This document shows, piece after piece, positions 46,476 through 59,609 of a stretch of DNA of 64,000 bases (position 1 is the stretch's first letter; every line of letters starts with the position of its first letter). Origin of the DNA: Suillus spraguei. Its lineage: Eukaryota; Basidiomycota; Agaricomycetes; Boletales; Suillaceae. The position numbers and the translations under genes were made by a program. The notes beneath the pieces were generated by a model. It made no database searches and was not told the origin of the DNA. It saw nothing but the letters and a program-made list of their open reading frames with translations. The stretch is taken from contig JABCPU010000175.1 in the NCBI GenBank assembly GCA_016800925.1, forward strand, positions 1-64,000, written 5' to 3'.

Positions 46476-47230
46476 GCGTCATTTGTAGTGGTGCTACCGT
46501 GGTCGAGATATGGTCAGTAACAGTTGCATCAAGCGAGTGATGTCGAGCAATAATATTGGCGGTAATGGTAAAGTTGCAAGCGGTGCAAGGAAACAGTAAA
46601 GAAGTCCGTGGTACTTTCAGCGGTAAAGTCGCAGTGCGTGAGAAGTTCAGTTAAAATAACAGTCAAAAGTCCAGTGGTATGCCAGTGGTAATGGAGAACA
46701 AGCGTGATGTATTAACAAGCAATAAGGAAACTTTAAAGACTATGTCCACTACTGGGTTGATCCAGAGCCAGACAATAACCCTGACCTATAGTACATGCAA
46801 TGGTGTAAAATCAGGTACTGTATCGTGCGGGATATGCGGTGCTTATATCCTAAATCATATGTACTCGGAATACTCTAGGTGAGATCAGTAGCGCTAGAGT
46901 GTAGTAACCGCCGTAAGTAAACATAGCACGAGGCGCTGCAGCACAAGGCAACATGTAATAAGGCTTGCCATGGAATCAGTGATAATGAACAGAAAACAAA
47001 CAACGCACCAAATGGAGCTATGTGGACGCGGCAAGGACATCAGTATGTGGAATGTGGTGTGGCAGTCAGTATGGTGTGTGGTAAGCGTGGGATGCCGCCG
47101 GTACTGCTAAAGGGGTAAGATGGCCATGGACAAGTGGTAACTCCTGTAGACATGAGATGAGTGTCAAAATATGGGGTTTTAAGCCCAGCACCAATATGTT
47201 TGTTACAACAGTAAGCTCTTACATTACATC
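46476..47230. other. Non-coding sequence, no gene seen
   Basis: Contains recurring gcggta/agcggt words, the inverse of those near 4600-4860, so it may be an extension of the same old repeat. No gene is supported. Confidence 0.4.
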
Positions 47231-49123
47231 ATGATTCCTCCTTCCACCAACATTGCTGCAGCATATTCTTCAGCATCAGGTGCTGGTCAGGAGCTCGTTC
47301 TTTACCTCGCCCTCTTCCTCTCCAACTTCTTGTCCACCTATTTGCGTGCTGTCAAGACTGAGGTGAACCGTGATGTTCTGTTAAACGCACATCTTTATAT
47401 GGTCAAGATCTCCCAAGTTGATGAGTGCAAGATTTTCAAGATCACTCTTGAATACTGGTCAAAACTCATGGCAGAACTCTATGATGAGATCCAAGCTCTC
47501 CCCATCGGCAAGAGCAGATTACTCATAGGCTTAAGCCTTGGGAGCAGTGGTGGAAACATGCTCAACGGCATGTCTCTGAGAAAGAACACCTACAGCAACA
47601 TCTTGAGTAACTTGAGACTTGTTGTCATCAAGCAGATGGTCAAGCCAGAGGAGGTGCGGTTGACTTTTCCTCTCTTGTCTATTCGATATAACGATAGCTT
47701 TAGGTACCAATTTTCGAAAATGACAAGGGCAAAATCATTTGTGAATTTATGAAGGAATTGGATACAATTGTCCTCTATAAGCAGATGCAGGAGTTGCTGG
47801 TCTATCTTACGCATCTTGACATTGTGGACACCAAAAATATACTGACCAAGAAACTTGCAAAGCAAGTTGATGGTTCGGAATGGAGTTAGCAGAACTTGAA
47901 CATGCTTTGCTGGGCCATTGGAAGCATATCAGCAGCTATGAGTAAGTGGTATTTTTCTTAGCCCTCTGATATGCTTTAATCCCCTCCCCCGATTTACAGA
48001 TGAGGAGACCAAAAAACACTGCCCTGTTACCATCATCAAGGATCTATTAGGATTGTGCGAAATTATAAGAGGCAAAGACAACAAAGCTGTCGTCACCTCA
48101 GATATCATGTACATCATCGGCCAGTATCCACGCTTCTTGAAGGCACATTAAAAATTAAAATTCCTGAAGACAGTCGTCAATAAATTGTTTGAGTTCATGC
48201 ATGAGACTCATGAAGGTAAGGAGCCCATTACCGAAATACTCTTGTCACTCTGACAATATCTGCACGACACCTCCAGGTGTCCAAGACATGGTGTGTGACA
48301 CGTTCATCAAGATTGCTCAGAAGTGTAGGAGGCATTTTGTCATGCAACAATCGGAAGAACAGGAGCCATTCGTAGACGAGATATTGTGACTACTCCATCG
48401 CATCACTTTTGACCTGTCACCTCAGCAGGTATGCCACATGATATCATTTGGGTACCCCTTTTTATTCCTTCCAATAGGTACACACCTTCTACAAGGCCAT
48501 CAGTTACATGATTTCTGCGCAGCCCAACAAACCTCAGCAGGACAAGCTCATTGCTAAGCTGATGGAACTACCAAATAATGCTGTGTGTACCATGTTTTTA
48601 TTGGCAAGAGAAGTCCCTTGCTGATGATTTCATTAAGTGGGATTCACTCATGGCTCAAGTGGCACAGAATATGGATGTCCTAAGCAACCTTGATAATATC
48701 AAGATTTTATCCAATGTCCTCAAAACGAACATGTCTGCTTGTACATCTATCGGTAGCTTATACCTGCCTCAGGTGGGAGGGGTCTTTTTGGACATGCTGG
48801 GTCTGTATAAGGTGGTCAGTGATATTATCAGCGAGACGGTAGCTCAGGAAGATCCGTGATTCAGCCCTCCCAATTCCTTCCTGTGTCGTGTCTCATCCCC
48901 AATCATTAGGCATCATCGACACTAAGACACCAAAGATACGGCAATTGCGCACAGCTAAGAAGGAGATCTTAAAACTGATGGAGACATATATCAAGAAGGC
49001 TGAGGATCTTGAAGCCATGAATACAAATTTCATGCCCCCACTACTGGATGCAATTCTTGGTGACTACAACTGCAATGTACCGACTGCATGAGATGCTGAG
49101 GTGCTGAACATAATGGCTACCAT
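47231..49123 (+). pseudogene. Exportin-1 (CRM1/XPO1) fragment with introns
   Basis: Exportin-1 is the nuclear export receptor for leucine-rich signals. Only its middle HEAT-repeat region is here. Exons: 47231-47653 (HLYMVKISQVDECKIFKITL), 47704-47941 (LCWAIGSISAAM), 48000-48215 ([16 protein letters not shown]), 48277-48428 ([16 protein letters not shown]), 48478-about 48582 (VHTFYKAISYMIS), about 48634-48850 and about 48930-49123 (NFMPPLLDAILGDY). All are joined by short GT-AG introns, so it is not a processed copy. It contains stops: TAG after GSEWS, TAA after KAH, TGA after DEIL, and TGA after NVPTA, where Arg is expected. Both ends of the gene are missing. A functional copy must exist elsewhere in the genome. 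Confidence 0.9.
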
Positions 49124-49434
49124 TACAAGTCGTCTCAGGGTTAGCCAAAGGTTCCTTGTACTATAAAGTCAACTTTCAGAACGTATAGGGCTAGCTATAA
49201 GTGCGTCGTTTTACGTAATATCTAGGTATGTACATCACTGACAAGTATTTATATATATATTAGTGCTGGTGTCTCTTGCATTTCGGCACTGTGACTTCAT
49301 TTTTGAGTCATTTTTTGCGTGCTTGCGGCTGCGCACATCTAAGCTTACTACTGCCAAGGATAATTCACTTCTGCAGATGAACAGAACACTTGTATGTGTG
49401 TACAATGGAACACTTTGATGATATTCTACATATG
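49124..49434. other. Non-coding sequence, no gene seen
   Basis: AT-rich with a short atatatat run near 49250. Exportin similarity stops at about 49123. Confidence 0.4.
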
Positions 49435-49868
49435 CTAATTGCTAGTACTACCTCCCTGACATTCCATAGCATTCAGTATTGACGAAAGAAGTTCTGTTTG
49501 CCTATAGATTGCTGCTTCAATCCTTCCTGCAACTTTCAGCAGTGCCTCGGCTACAGACAGACTCAGACTTGGAGCTTCAAACTCGAATGCACGTGCTAAC
49601 TTCTGCTGTTTCTTTGGCACTTCCAGGGCTGCCAGTGCTGATGCCCCCTGCTGTCCATTGAAAAGGTCATGGTCAAAGTAGCGCCGAGGCTGTTTGCAGT
49701 TGTCAGTGGGTCAGGTTGATTTAATCCTGAGTAGTACGACTTACCATGACAGCCTGAAGCCTGAAAATTCATCAAGAGCGCCTCAGCGGCATCATTAAAG
49801 TCTGAAGGGCGGGAATCGAACGACATGTTCGTGGCTTTCTTCTTGGAAAGCACATGTATTTGAATCAT
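49435..49868 (-). pseudogene. Small hypothetical spliced ORF
   Basis: Exon 1 (ATG around 49827: MSFDSRPSDFNDAAEALL) ends at a GTAAGT donor near 49745. After an intron of about 55 bases ending in ACAG, a second block reads PRRYFDHDLFNGQQGASALA and continues to EAPSLSLSVAEALLKVAGRI with a stop near 49435. The phases of donor and acceptor do not match by one base, so it may be broken. I do not recognise the family. Confidence 0.35.
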
Positions 49869-50697
49869 ACCAGATCTTACATTCTACTACAGACCTTGTG
49901 GACAACTTGAATACTCCATGCAGTATGGCTTGTGCCGTGATTTTGCCTTTCAAAACTTTCTTCAAACATTCAATGAACTTTGTCTCATTTTGATTAATCC
50001 CGCCATCATATTTGAATTATACTATTCAGGGTGGCGTCACCAGCGCTGAGCTCCGTGACTATCATTTTTCGAATCCTTTTTACATACATCATTCTCGAGA
50101 CCATATTGATATTGTATTATCGGCCGAGCACAATGTGCACTAGACGCGGTGTCACAAACGTGTCACAGGCGCGTCACGACTGCGTCAATGGTGTCACAGG
50201 CGCCGCGTCGCTGCGGGCCACAACCATGTCAACTAGAAGAATCTAGATGAGCGACGACACCGAGTCACTCACTAAAACTTGGAAGGTAAGTATCTTCATT
50301 TATCTAGTCTTCTTCAACCTTTTTTACCCTTTGAGAGGTATGTGCCAAGGTCACGGTAGCCTCATCTCGAGCAGGGCTAATACAGGCTCCTTTGACACTT
50401 GCAGAACCTAGTGGTGACGCAGACAATGCGGCAAAGTCCATAGGAATACAAGAAGTTGTCAAAGAACATGGACAATAAACACGACAAGGAGAAGGACTGG
50501 TATGATTCCTTTCACTTCGATCTACAGCATTTTACATTAATTACTTTCTGCAGCGCTATCAAATCTTTCAATACACTACGCTGACCTCGAGCAATCTCAT
50601 CCCCACCCCCACAAACCCTCGTATACGCTATGGTGAAAGGCATTAGTGGTCACGCTGTACCACCTGCATAATTTGACAACTGTACGCCTACTCGGAC
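49869..50697. other. Spacer edge next to the right arm
   Basis: Bases about 50030-50049 (gggtggcgtcaccagcgctg) match the end of the gypsy LTR, a tiny remnant. About 50145-50215 has repeated gtgtcacaggcgcgtcacg words. An ATG at about 50248 followed by a GTAAGT donor (MSDDTESLTKTWK) and later GT-AG pairs could be early exons of the adjacent DUF6698-like gene, but this cannot be confirmed. Confidence 0.35.
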
Positions 50698-50699
50698 TT

Positions 50700-52209
50700 A
50701 CACTCTCCTCCACCTCGCTCACTCAGGTGCAGTCTGCAGGCGTGCGTCTCTGTATCCAGTTGATTTGCCGTGAGTATTATATTTCTACTCTACAGCATCA
50801 AAGATGTGCTCTCACCTCGTATTGCAAGCCTTCAGATTACCAGCTTCAAGCTTGTCGATGTGGACATAAAGTCCATCACCATAACTGGGCAGAGCCGGTG
50901 GAAAACGGTAAGACATTCCGGTGTAATTATTTCCATGTCGTCTAACGTTCTGACGCCCATTGAAGTCATAGGACCGTGAAAAATTCTAATCCACCCTCTT
51001 CGTGGCTCCATCTTCTCAAGATCGGCCAAAATTTCATTGATCGACAGAGACGGTACCGAACATACAAGAAGCTCCTAATATGGTGCCCTTCGGTGCGAAA
51101 GCTCGTACAATCCTCGGCCGACAGCTTTGAACTGGTCGAATTATATAGCAAGGTGTGAGACCTCACAACAACAGCGCGCTCATTAACTCTTATATTTCAT
51201 CAGCTTAATCGTGGTGCTGATGCCGCAAGAGCAGATGACACTACGAGCCTCAAGTTTATTGCCGCTGTGTGGTTGATGCAGATGGTACCGACTCCAAACC
51301 CTTCCATTCAGTGTCGAGACAGATATGGCCGCGGGTTCTACCATGACGTGACAGGGAGATTAATATGCCCTGTTGATTACAACTGGAATGATGCTACGTG
51401 AGTACTCGTTGTATCAAGGGCGCAACTTGTTAATTATATACAGTGTCCGAGAGGCCATTCGCTCTTACCATCCTGACTATCGTGTCACGTCATACTCTTG
51501 GCCATCATTTCTATACAAGGATGGACAATACGACGCAACAAATTCTACAAAAGCATTCCTCAAAGGTGAACTCCTTGTGAAGGTACGTACTAATCAGAGG
51601 ATCCTATGTTTGATGCCCACAATACTAACAATGGATCACAGGCGGTCAAACATATATTTACGTCTCCTAGTTCAGCGGAAGAAGACCCAGAAACGTTGCA
51701 ACCTGACGCTAGCGCCGAGACACCTTCACAAGTCTATCTCCCTAAACGTCGGAGGACTACAGGAGAGAGGCGCACACGGTGTGATGTTGCAGGCCTCCTG
51801 CAAATGAAATCGGTACAGCCTAGGGCTCTTGCATATGCGGCTGTTCAGGTAGGATCTAGCTCGCATAATGATCACTCGCTAATGACAGAATGGATTGGAT
51901 TCAGCTACGTTTTGCATTGTCCAGTGCCGGCGCATGGCGGATTATCGATGACGACTTCGACCACAACGAATTCTATCACAACATTGTCGATTATTTCGAA
52001 CTTCCTTCTTCACCGGATGCAGCAAAAGACGTAGAAAACCTCTTGTTATGGTGGAACCGGTGAGTATCACAGCTGATCAGACTACCTCACCAACTCAGTG
52101 ACATTGATGCTTTTCAGCCAAGTATTTGGCCGCAGGAATGTGTCGCATTACCGACCTCAGAAGACCAGCACAATGTCAGTTGCCATGACTGCTCGACGTG
52201 CCCAATGAG
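50700..52209 (+). CDS. DUF6698-like protein, right-arm copy
   Basis: A spliced gene. Recognisable blocks: YRTYKKLLIWCPSVRKLV, LKFIAAVWLMQM, GRLICPVDYNWND (exon end near 51398 at GTGAGT), VREAIRSYHPDYRVTS with WPSFLYKDG, KHIFTSPSSAEEDPE, RALAYAAVQ (donor GTAGGA near 51850), LRFALSSAGAWRIIDDDFD, NLLLWWNR (GTGAGT near 52060) and QVFGRRN to the stop at 52207-52209. This follows the DUF6698 family as I remember it: agaricomycete, unknown function, often near mobile DNA. The first exons are uncertain because the arm edge lies at the 5' end; a 26-base GTGAGT-TACAG gap near 50770 is too short for a normal intron. Confidence 0.6.
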
Positions 52210-53246
52210 AACCTTCTTTAAGACATTATGTACAACACTGTTTAATAGTTGTATTTGTACCGATAAAACAATCATATAAAATTTTGATGCCACCACATTT
52301 TTCATGGACGCATTATGATGTATATGTTCTGAGGGTTTGAAGCTACATTATGCCCGTGGTAACATATCTTGATAAATATTGATAACGGAAGATTGAACAA
52401 TTATCACCGGCAAGACTCATACATCTCTTGGACTAGCAAGTTGTGAGAGATGGCGGAAAGCTGGCTGGTGCTTCGGTGCTAAACCAATGTAATACACTGA
52501 ATATATGAGGGTGTCCGCACTTTTGTTACTCAATGCGAGTGCCGAGTCTATGCAAACATGCTTCAAATTGGACAACCCATATACACGGCCTCATATTGTG
52601 ACGGATTAGGTCATTGTCTACATTATATTGTCAATATATGGGTTGATATCGCAATTTGAATTTTAGTGATGGACTTTACTAGGCACGTGCTTCAGATGCC
52701 GAATCTCTACAGTACGATACTTCAGCCGCCATGGCCTCCCACTCTGAAAGGGAAAGGGTCTGGGACCCACTGCTAAACGTGTACAGTGACAGTTTCAATG
52801 GCAGTAACTCATGGTAAGAAGTCAGTGTGTTGGAGCAAACGTTTGCAAATTCAAATGGTGGGACGGCGGCCTGTACCCGAGTCGTGTCGAATTGCGAACC
52901 GAAAAGTACTAAGTACCTCAGAGTTAGGCCTTTCTAGCAGCAGCAGTACGTCTCTTCACCTTATTCGGGCCTAGTTGACTATCCTAAAATAGGCTCGAGA
53001 AACGACCGAGATTCATGCTGTCTTCATAACGGCAGGAAGTTCATTAGGTCAGTCACCATGACCGCCCGAGGCTCGAGAGACGACGGAGAAACTCACAAAC
53101 GGTGGACGCTCACCTCATCCCTGCATGAGTTTTTCGCCCCCGTTCACCTCTCTTAACGTGAATCCTGGCATTTAACGTCCCTCGACCTTTCACTCCCGAT
53201 CTTTGTCTTGCACCTTACCTTGCAATACTAGTTTCTAAAACACTTA
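52210..53246. other. Intergenic region between DUF6698-like gene and helicase (right arm)
   Basis: Mirror of 20375-21411. AT-rich centre, no gene or RNA seen. The promoter of the helicase should lie in the last few hundred bases; no clear TATA element is seen. Confidence 0.4.
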
Positions 53247-56200
53247 ATGATGTCTGAGCGACGCTTCTGGGAGCACAATTCTCACCCTGGTCTGGTTATC
53301 ATTTCTGGTGTCGAGTATGACGTATCTCGTACTTCTGATGGCATCATTCACTGTCCTGCTCCTACCTGCTCCGGCGCGTTCAAAAGGAGGTCCACCTTTA
53401 AGACCCACGTTGAACCTCGTGAGTCTCACTATTTCCCCTTATTCTGTCGCCTTATCCACCTTCCCAGACAAAGATATTCTCCTCCCAGCCCTGGCCCCTC
53501 AATCAGGTAGTTCTGAACTTCAAGTTGGTGCGTTCTTCCCCTCTCCTCCTCTCCACCCTTTCATTAACTTGTCTCCTCCCTCCAGCCGTCCATCCTCAAG
53601 TGCCTGATCTCCCCTACAGTATCCTTGCTAACAGTGCAAATGGTGCTTCTATTTTTCTATTTACTTCTCCGTCATTTTCTAATTTGTTCCACATCTTCCC
53701 CAGCTCTGCCTTCAGTCCGCACCGTCTCAGCCGTTACTCTTGCTGAAGGCCGCTCTCAGCTGCCCGACAATAAGGCTCATACCGGTCAGTTTTTGTCTCC
53801 TTGTTTTATCTCATGGCTCATATTTGTCAGCCCAAGTCATCTCTCCGGACTCGAACAGTCACGTCATCCTTCTCCCAGATGAAGATTATCTTCTCTCCAC
53901 TTGCCTTCTGGATCAGTTCGGCCTTTGCATGCACACTGCCCTCAAGATTTTTATCTGTATGGGCTGCAAGAAGTCTCTCACTGCGGCTATGGTCCCTGGT
54001 CACCGCAAGACTCACCACCGCCAATTCCTCAACCCGAAACAGTTGGAATCTCTGGACGAATTCGTCCTCAAAAACAAAATCTACCTGCGGCAAGAAGATG
54101 TTAAGATCCCTACCCACCAAGGCCCTCCAGTTCAGCTTATAGCCCCTCCACGTAAAGGCATGGTATGTGTGGAGTCCGCTGATTGTCATTATGCCGCCTC
54201 CAGCATCCCCACCATGATAAACCATGGGAGGGTGGTCCATAGAGTATCCAAGGACGTCATGACCTACGAGGAAGCCTTCATCCAACAGCTCTTTGAGTCT
54301 GTAGGTCGAGTCTATTTCGTGGTCATCCAACCCCCCCCTTTCGAAAAAGCCATCGACATCAGAAAGGTCCTCGCCAATTCCTTCCCTCCCTCCGTTGATA
54401 TTCCAGCAGTCCCACGCGCCGCAGTCCCTGATGAGGAGCGAAGGTCCCTCATTAAAGTCATGGCCTGGGATTGCTTCATGCAGGACGTTCGTTGCCAGAA
54501 ATCGCAGGTCAAAATTTTGGAGGCCCTCAAGGGTCAGCACCGCCCAGAAGAATTTAATGGTTTTTTCACCACTTTGGACTTCCTTGTGAAGGCTTACTTT
54601 CACATGGCGCCCGAGCTCCTGGAAGGTAATTCCCAGAGATTCACCATCTGCAAACTTCTCTTACACGGTGATGACGTCAAGAAGGATTCGTAAGTTTAAG
54701 TTTTCCCAATCAACGCCCTCATGCACCCTCTGACCTCCCACTCTTCCTGCAGAGATCACTGGCGTCCCATCTCTAAAAAAAATACATCTTATAGCGAGCT
54801 GATCCTTCAGTTTTTGCGAGCCATTGTCAGGCTTTATCTCACTCAAGACCATCCTTCCAAGTTCTCCTTCGGCCTTCACCCCAACCAGATCGATGCCTTG
54901 GATGCCTTTGTGGCATTGTTCGATCAGAACGACCACGGTGATGACCTTAACTTAGGCAGTGATGGCGATGCCATGAAGAGGTTGCACGAATTTTTATGGA
55001 CCTTGATGGATGGTGCTAGCGTCCATGCCGAGGAGAACTGGGCAAATGTCATCCAGCGCTTTATATGGTTCAAGGCTCTACGACGTGACGGTAACTTCTA
55101 CGAGTCAACGGACTTCACCCCAGACCTGGCGAAATTAAAGTACTTCGTCAACAGCACTTGCCTCACCCACGCCCTGTGGTACCAGAAGGACTCTGATATT
55201 CCCCAAATCGAGTCAGCGGTTCCACTCCCTTGTTTTCTCATACTCCACTGATATCTTCGTCCTTGCGTTGCCGTGCTTTAGACGAATAATAAAGGTTCAC
55301 CAGGAGGTCTTAGCCCTAGGACGCGCAACCACCTTCAATATGTTATTCGAGTATCAGCAATATGCCTCCTCCTTGGCTTGGAATCAGCAACGGGAGCCAA
55401 AGGTCTTTCTCGACCCTGACTTTCAGTGGATCACAGTCGGACAGGAGACCTTGTACCTTTCCAGATTTCGTCAAGGCATTCAGACTCTCCTCGAACGGGT
55501 TGAGGAGAAGTACCTCCTACTCACACAAGGTCGCATCATGCTGAAGGGCCTGCCCGCCCACGTCGCAGATGACATGACTAACTCTATCCGTGGCCATTCT
55601 TTCGCTAATGACAAGCAATTTGACTCCCTTAGGCTGGAACTTTTTTCTCACCTGGTCGAGGTCCATCACTTAGCTATGGTAGATCGGGAAGGTCGTCTCG
55701 CCTGGGACGTACCAGCAGTAAAGGACATCCTTCGTCGTACGGGCGAGGTATGGAAGCCGCTGTACCACCTGCTCTATATCACAACGCAGGTATCTACTAG
55801 ATCGGTGCAATTTTTGCAACATCAAACTACCAATGCCGAGCGACACCGAAACGTCTTCGTTCAGGGTCAGGAAGTCATTCTCTTGTCTGGTTACAGCAAG
55901 ACCTCCCAGATTACTGACAGAGATCCTTGCACTCCTGCGTTCGTCCATTCAAAATTGGGAAGGTGGATGGTGGAGTTCCTCGCCGGAGGGCTAAGGCATG
56001 CAGAATCTCTCTTGGCATTCGTCGCATATGGGGAAAAGGTCCAGCATGAATACAACAGGTAGGTCTTCTAGTCGCTGCATCATGCTCATTCTCACCTCAT
56101 TACAGTTTCCTCGTGATGGACAATGGCCATCGAATCAACCCTGACGAGTGGTATGCAATGTTCACACAAGTCAACCGAGAGCATTTCCAGTGCGCCTGGG

Positions 56201-59200
56201 GTGTGCGAGACTTCAGACAAGGTGCCATTGCTATGGCTAGGGAATTCATCTCTCCCAACCATGCATTCTCTCTTGCCGATGACCTCCTAGCTGAGAGTGC
56301 AGACCACTCCACGCACATTGACCACATCCATTATGGCACCGTCCATGGCGCTGTCCCTGAACTTACCAACAATGTCATATCGAAGCATCGCTGGCTATCA
56401 GAGGAATGGCACACATTCTGTGGCCTCGGTCCTGGCGACCCCCAGGCGCCCATTCGAAAGAGAAGGTCGGCCAGAGCATCTGCATCATCTTCAAACTACC
56501 CCGAATCCTCTTCAGTTGACGTCTCCGCCATTTCTGAGGCCACCTCAACCGCTGTCCGTGCGACATTGGATACTTACCTGCAGGAAAACTTGGTGCCACT
56601 ACTCCGTGACGCCATCACCCAGGACATCTTGCCCTCCATCCTTCATGCCGTCGAGAGCCCTGTTCCTGCTCCTGCTATGGAACCTGCTACTGGTACTGGA
56701 CGACGTGCCCCAGTTCAGTCGGAAGGTACACATCCAGTGCCGTTCACCGATCCAAGCTAACTTCCACTGAGTTATAGGTGACCCTGACTCGAACGACGCC
56801 CAGCATCCCATCAGATTCCCCACCCAACCCTCATCCTCCTCTTCGCGTCTCAATACTCGTTCTGCTGCTTCCCTCGGACAAACGACTGGAATGCCCACTC
56901 AGTCCTCATCCTCTTCTTTACGCCTCGCCTCGTCCTCGTCCTCCTCTTTACGTCTTGCCTCATCCTCTTTACGCCTTGCCTCCTCCCCCAGTCCTGCCGC
57001 TCCTCCCATAAATCCAGTCCGTCGAAAACGGCCTCCTATTCAAGAGTCATCAAGCCAGTTCAACGGCAGAGATGGATCTATTCAGCCCTCAAAACGCATT
57101 CGGCTAGCGACCTCCCACCTTGATGCCACGGACTTGCACGTTAAAAAGGAAAATCACGGGAAATCTCTTGCAGCAGCTTCCTCTCCGCATGCAGAGGATC
57201 TATTGCTTGACGATGACGAAGACTCCTGTTCATTCCGTAAGGAGGCCTTCTCCTCTCAGCCTGACGATCTTATCACCATGGACGAGGACGAAGATGAAGA
57301 GATAGAGATTCTGGCTGACTTTTCCCGAGAAGAGGAGGACCGATGGACACAGAAGGTGCGAGCTGCGTTTAGACAGCTGTTCAAAGATCCCACTGCCAAA
57401 GAAAGGTCTCGCGAACAGTGCAAGGCTATCATGAGCGTCATGAGTACTGAAAAGGACACCGTCATCACCCTCAAGACAGGAGGGGGCAAGAGCGCACTGT
57501 GGATGACCGCCCCTCTTATTGATCCCAGCCAGCGCTGTATTGTTGTCTGCCCCTTTGTCGTTCTCCTAGAGGAACAAGTAGAAAAATGCCTGCAATTCGG
57601 GCTGAGGGCACACAATTTTACCAAAGATAAGAACGTTCCCCTTGACGTTCAGATCCTCTTTGTGCAGGTAGAGAGTGCTTCTTCCAAGGCGTTCCAGGTG
57701 TACGTGACCATGACTGGAATGTCCGCTGTCTTGACCTCATATCGTTTGTATTTAGCTTCATAGCATCGCCTCAAGGATCTTCCTTTACGAAAATGTTTGT
57801 TGACGAACACCACGACTTCCTGGTGTGTCATCCTGATCGCAAGGAACCGTGGCATCGTCTTGCTGCACAATTTTCCAGGTGGCCAAAGCAAATCAACTTA
57901 CTTTCAGCGACGTCCCCCCCATCCAACACTGCTGCCTACTTGAAAGCCTTTTCACTCGAGCTCAACGAGGTCCTCATCTATCGCACCTGCACAGATCGCC
58001 CCGAAATAGGACTTCATGTCCTGCAGATCCTTCCAAACCGTTTCAAGGCATCCCTCCAGTCCCTCGTACGCCGGCTGCAGTCGAAGATGAGCGGATCAGA
58101 TCGCATGCTGGTATTTTTCAACTCAAACAAAGAGGCAGATAACTTCAGCGCCACAATCCAATGCGCCGTCTTTCACAGTGACCTTCCCACTATGGGAGGA
58201 AACACTAAAACGCACAACCTCACGAGGTGGGACAGCGGAGAGACCAAGGTCATGGCGTGCACCACTGCCTTTGCTCAGGGAGTAGACCGAAGCTCTGTGC
58301 GATTCGTGGTAATAAGCGAGGTCGAGTATGGTCTCATGGTAGTGAACCAGATGTCTGGACGTTCCGGACGCGACGGACGCGAGGCACATACGTTCTACCT
58401 CACTCAGAAAACGAGTCTGTCCTCATTCGAGAGCGACCAAGACTACCACTGCATCAAAGGCTTGGACGACGTCCTGTTTAACAATGAATGTCGCAGGTAC
58501 ACCTCCATCAAGTGTATGGACGGTAGGGGTTTTGCATACCGTTGCAATGACAGGCCAGGCGTGGTGAAGTGTGACGTCTGCGATCCTGCTAGCAAGATGC
58601 AAGGTATTGCCTTGCGAGCGATTAAGGATGCGTCGTTACAACCTTCATCATCTGCAGCAAGCGCTACTCCCAAGATTCTGGTTCCTAGCTCATCTCAACC
58701 CTCTCAAACTACTTCCTCTCGACCACCTTCCCCTCGACCGTCTTCCTTCCAACCGTCTTCCTCCAGACTGTCATCCTCCCAAGGATCCTTCTCCGGTGAC
58801 TGCGATGCATTCTTCGCAAAGGTTCCCGAAGTAACTTCTCAAATGGAGAGAGCGCTCGATGCTGTGGAGGTCGCTCATACCACACGTAGTCTTCAATGTG
58901 CCGTCAACCTTCCTAACGGGGTTCAGCCAACTTACCACTCAGTGATACAATTCCATTATGCCTTGAGATACAGTGCTGACGTACCGTCAAGTTTTCTCAA
59001 CCAACAGCATCCAAGGCGTTCAACGCACCACCCGCTCCTTCATCACTTCCAGCCCCTGCGCCATCGTCATCCACCAGGAGTGCCAGAGTGACTGCAGGTC
59101 TTCACAGTCGATTGGACCGCACGTTGCTCCTTGACAAGTACATGCGGAAGCTGCAGAATTGCTGTCCCGTCCATTTTGTCATTGACTTCAAGGTCCATGC

Positions 59201-59609
59201 AAAGGGTGCGTGCTCCTTGGAAGTCAACGCCCTTGACTCGATGTACTATGACTTCAAGAGAAGTTTCACATTTCAACGGTTCACTTACTGCTTCAAATGT
59301 GCTCTCCCCCAGAACTACAACCACAACAAAGAGGAGCCATCGTGTCACTCTCAGGTTCGTTATCAGAAAGGAGTACCCTGTCCTTTTGCAGGTTTCATCT
59401 TTGAAGCGGTATACTACACTTGGAAGTCAGGTAGAGCTGACCATTTGGCTGGGACTTTGGGACGACCCACTGGTTGGGTCAGCTTCGAGGAGTTCGTATC
59501 TTGGGTTAATGAAGAGGAAAAGGACCAGGGAAGGTACATCAACCTCTTGGAGCTTTTCATTGCCTTTTGCAAGAAGTTGGAGACATCATACCCTAATTTT
59601 TTCCAGTAG
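53247..59609 (+). CDS. RecQ-like telomere-linked-type helicase, right-arm copy
   Basis: Multi-exon gene of roughly 1850-1900 residues. Order: a C2H2 finger at the N terminus (CPAPTCSGAFKRRSTFKTH, completed by CAC across the first intron at 53418); an OrsD-like zinc region (ICMGCKKSLTAAMVPGHRKT, HH) in 53740-54693; a long central region (54721-56760) with no known domain; a Ser-rich linker (SSSSSLRLASS repeats); helicase lobe 1 with SREQCKAIMSVM (motif 0), TLKTGGGKSALWM (Walker A) and FVDEHHDFL (motif II, DEHH, 57802-57813), joined over a GTACGT-TTTAG intron (57700-57755); SATSPP (motif III); lobe 2 with TTAFAQGVDRSSVRFV and QMSGRSGRDGREA (motif VI); a Cys cluster (CDVCDPAS); and a Cys/His-rich C terminus (CPVHFVIDFKVHAKG, YCFKCALPQNY). 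This layout resembles fungal telomere-linked helicases. A junction near 55230-55280 is unresolved. Confidence 0.75.

Noticed and set aside
50770..50795. A 26-base intron in the DUF6698-like gene
   Set aside because: It has GTGAGT and TACAG ends and keeps a frame, but is too short for normal splicing; the first exons remain unresolved.
56891..57010. Ser/Leu/Arg repeat as a possible separate small protein
   Set aside because: It is the low-complexity linker of the helicase, in frame with the exon that continues into the Walker A motif.
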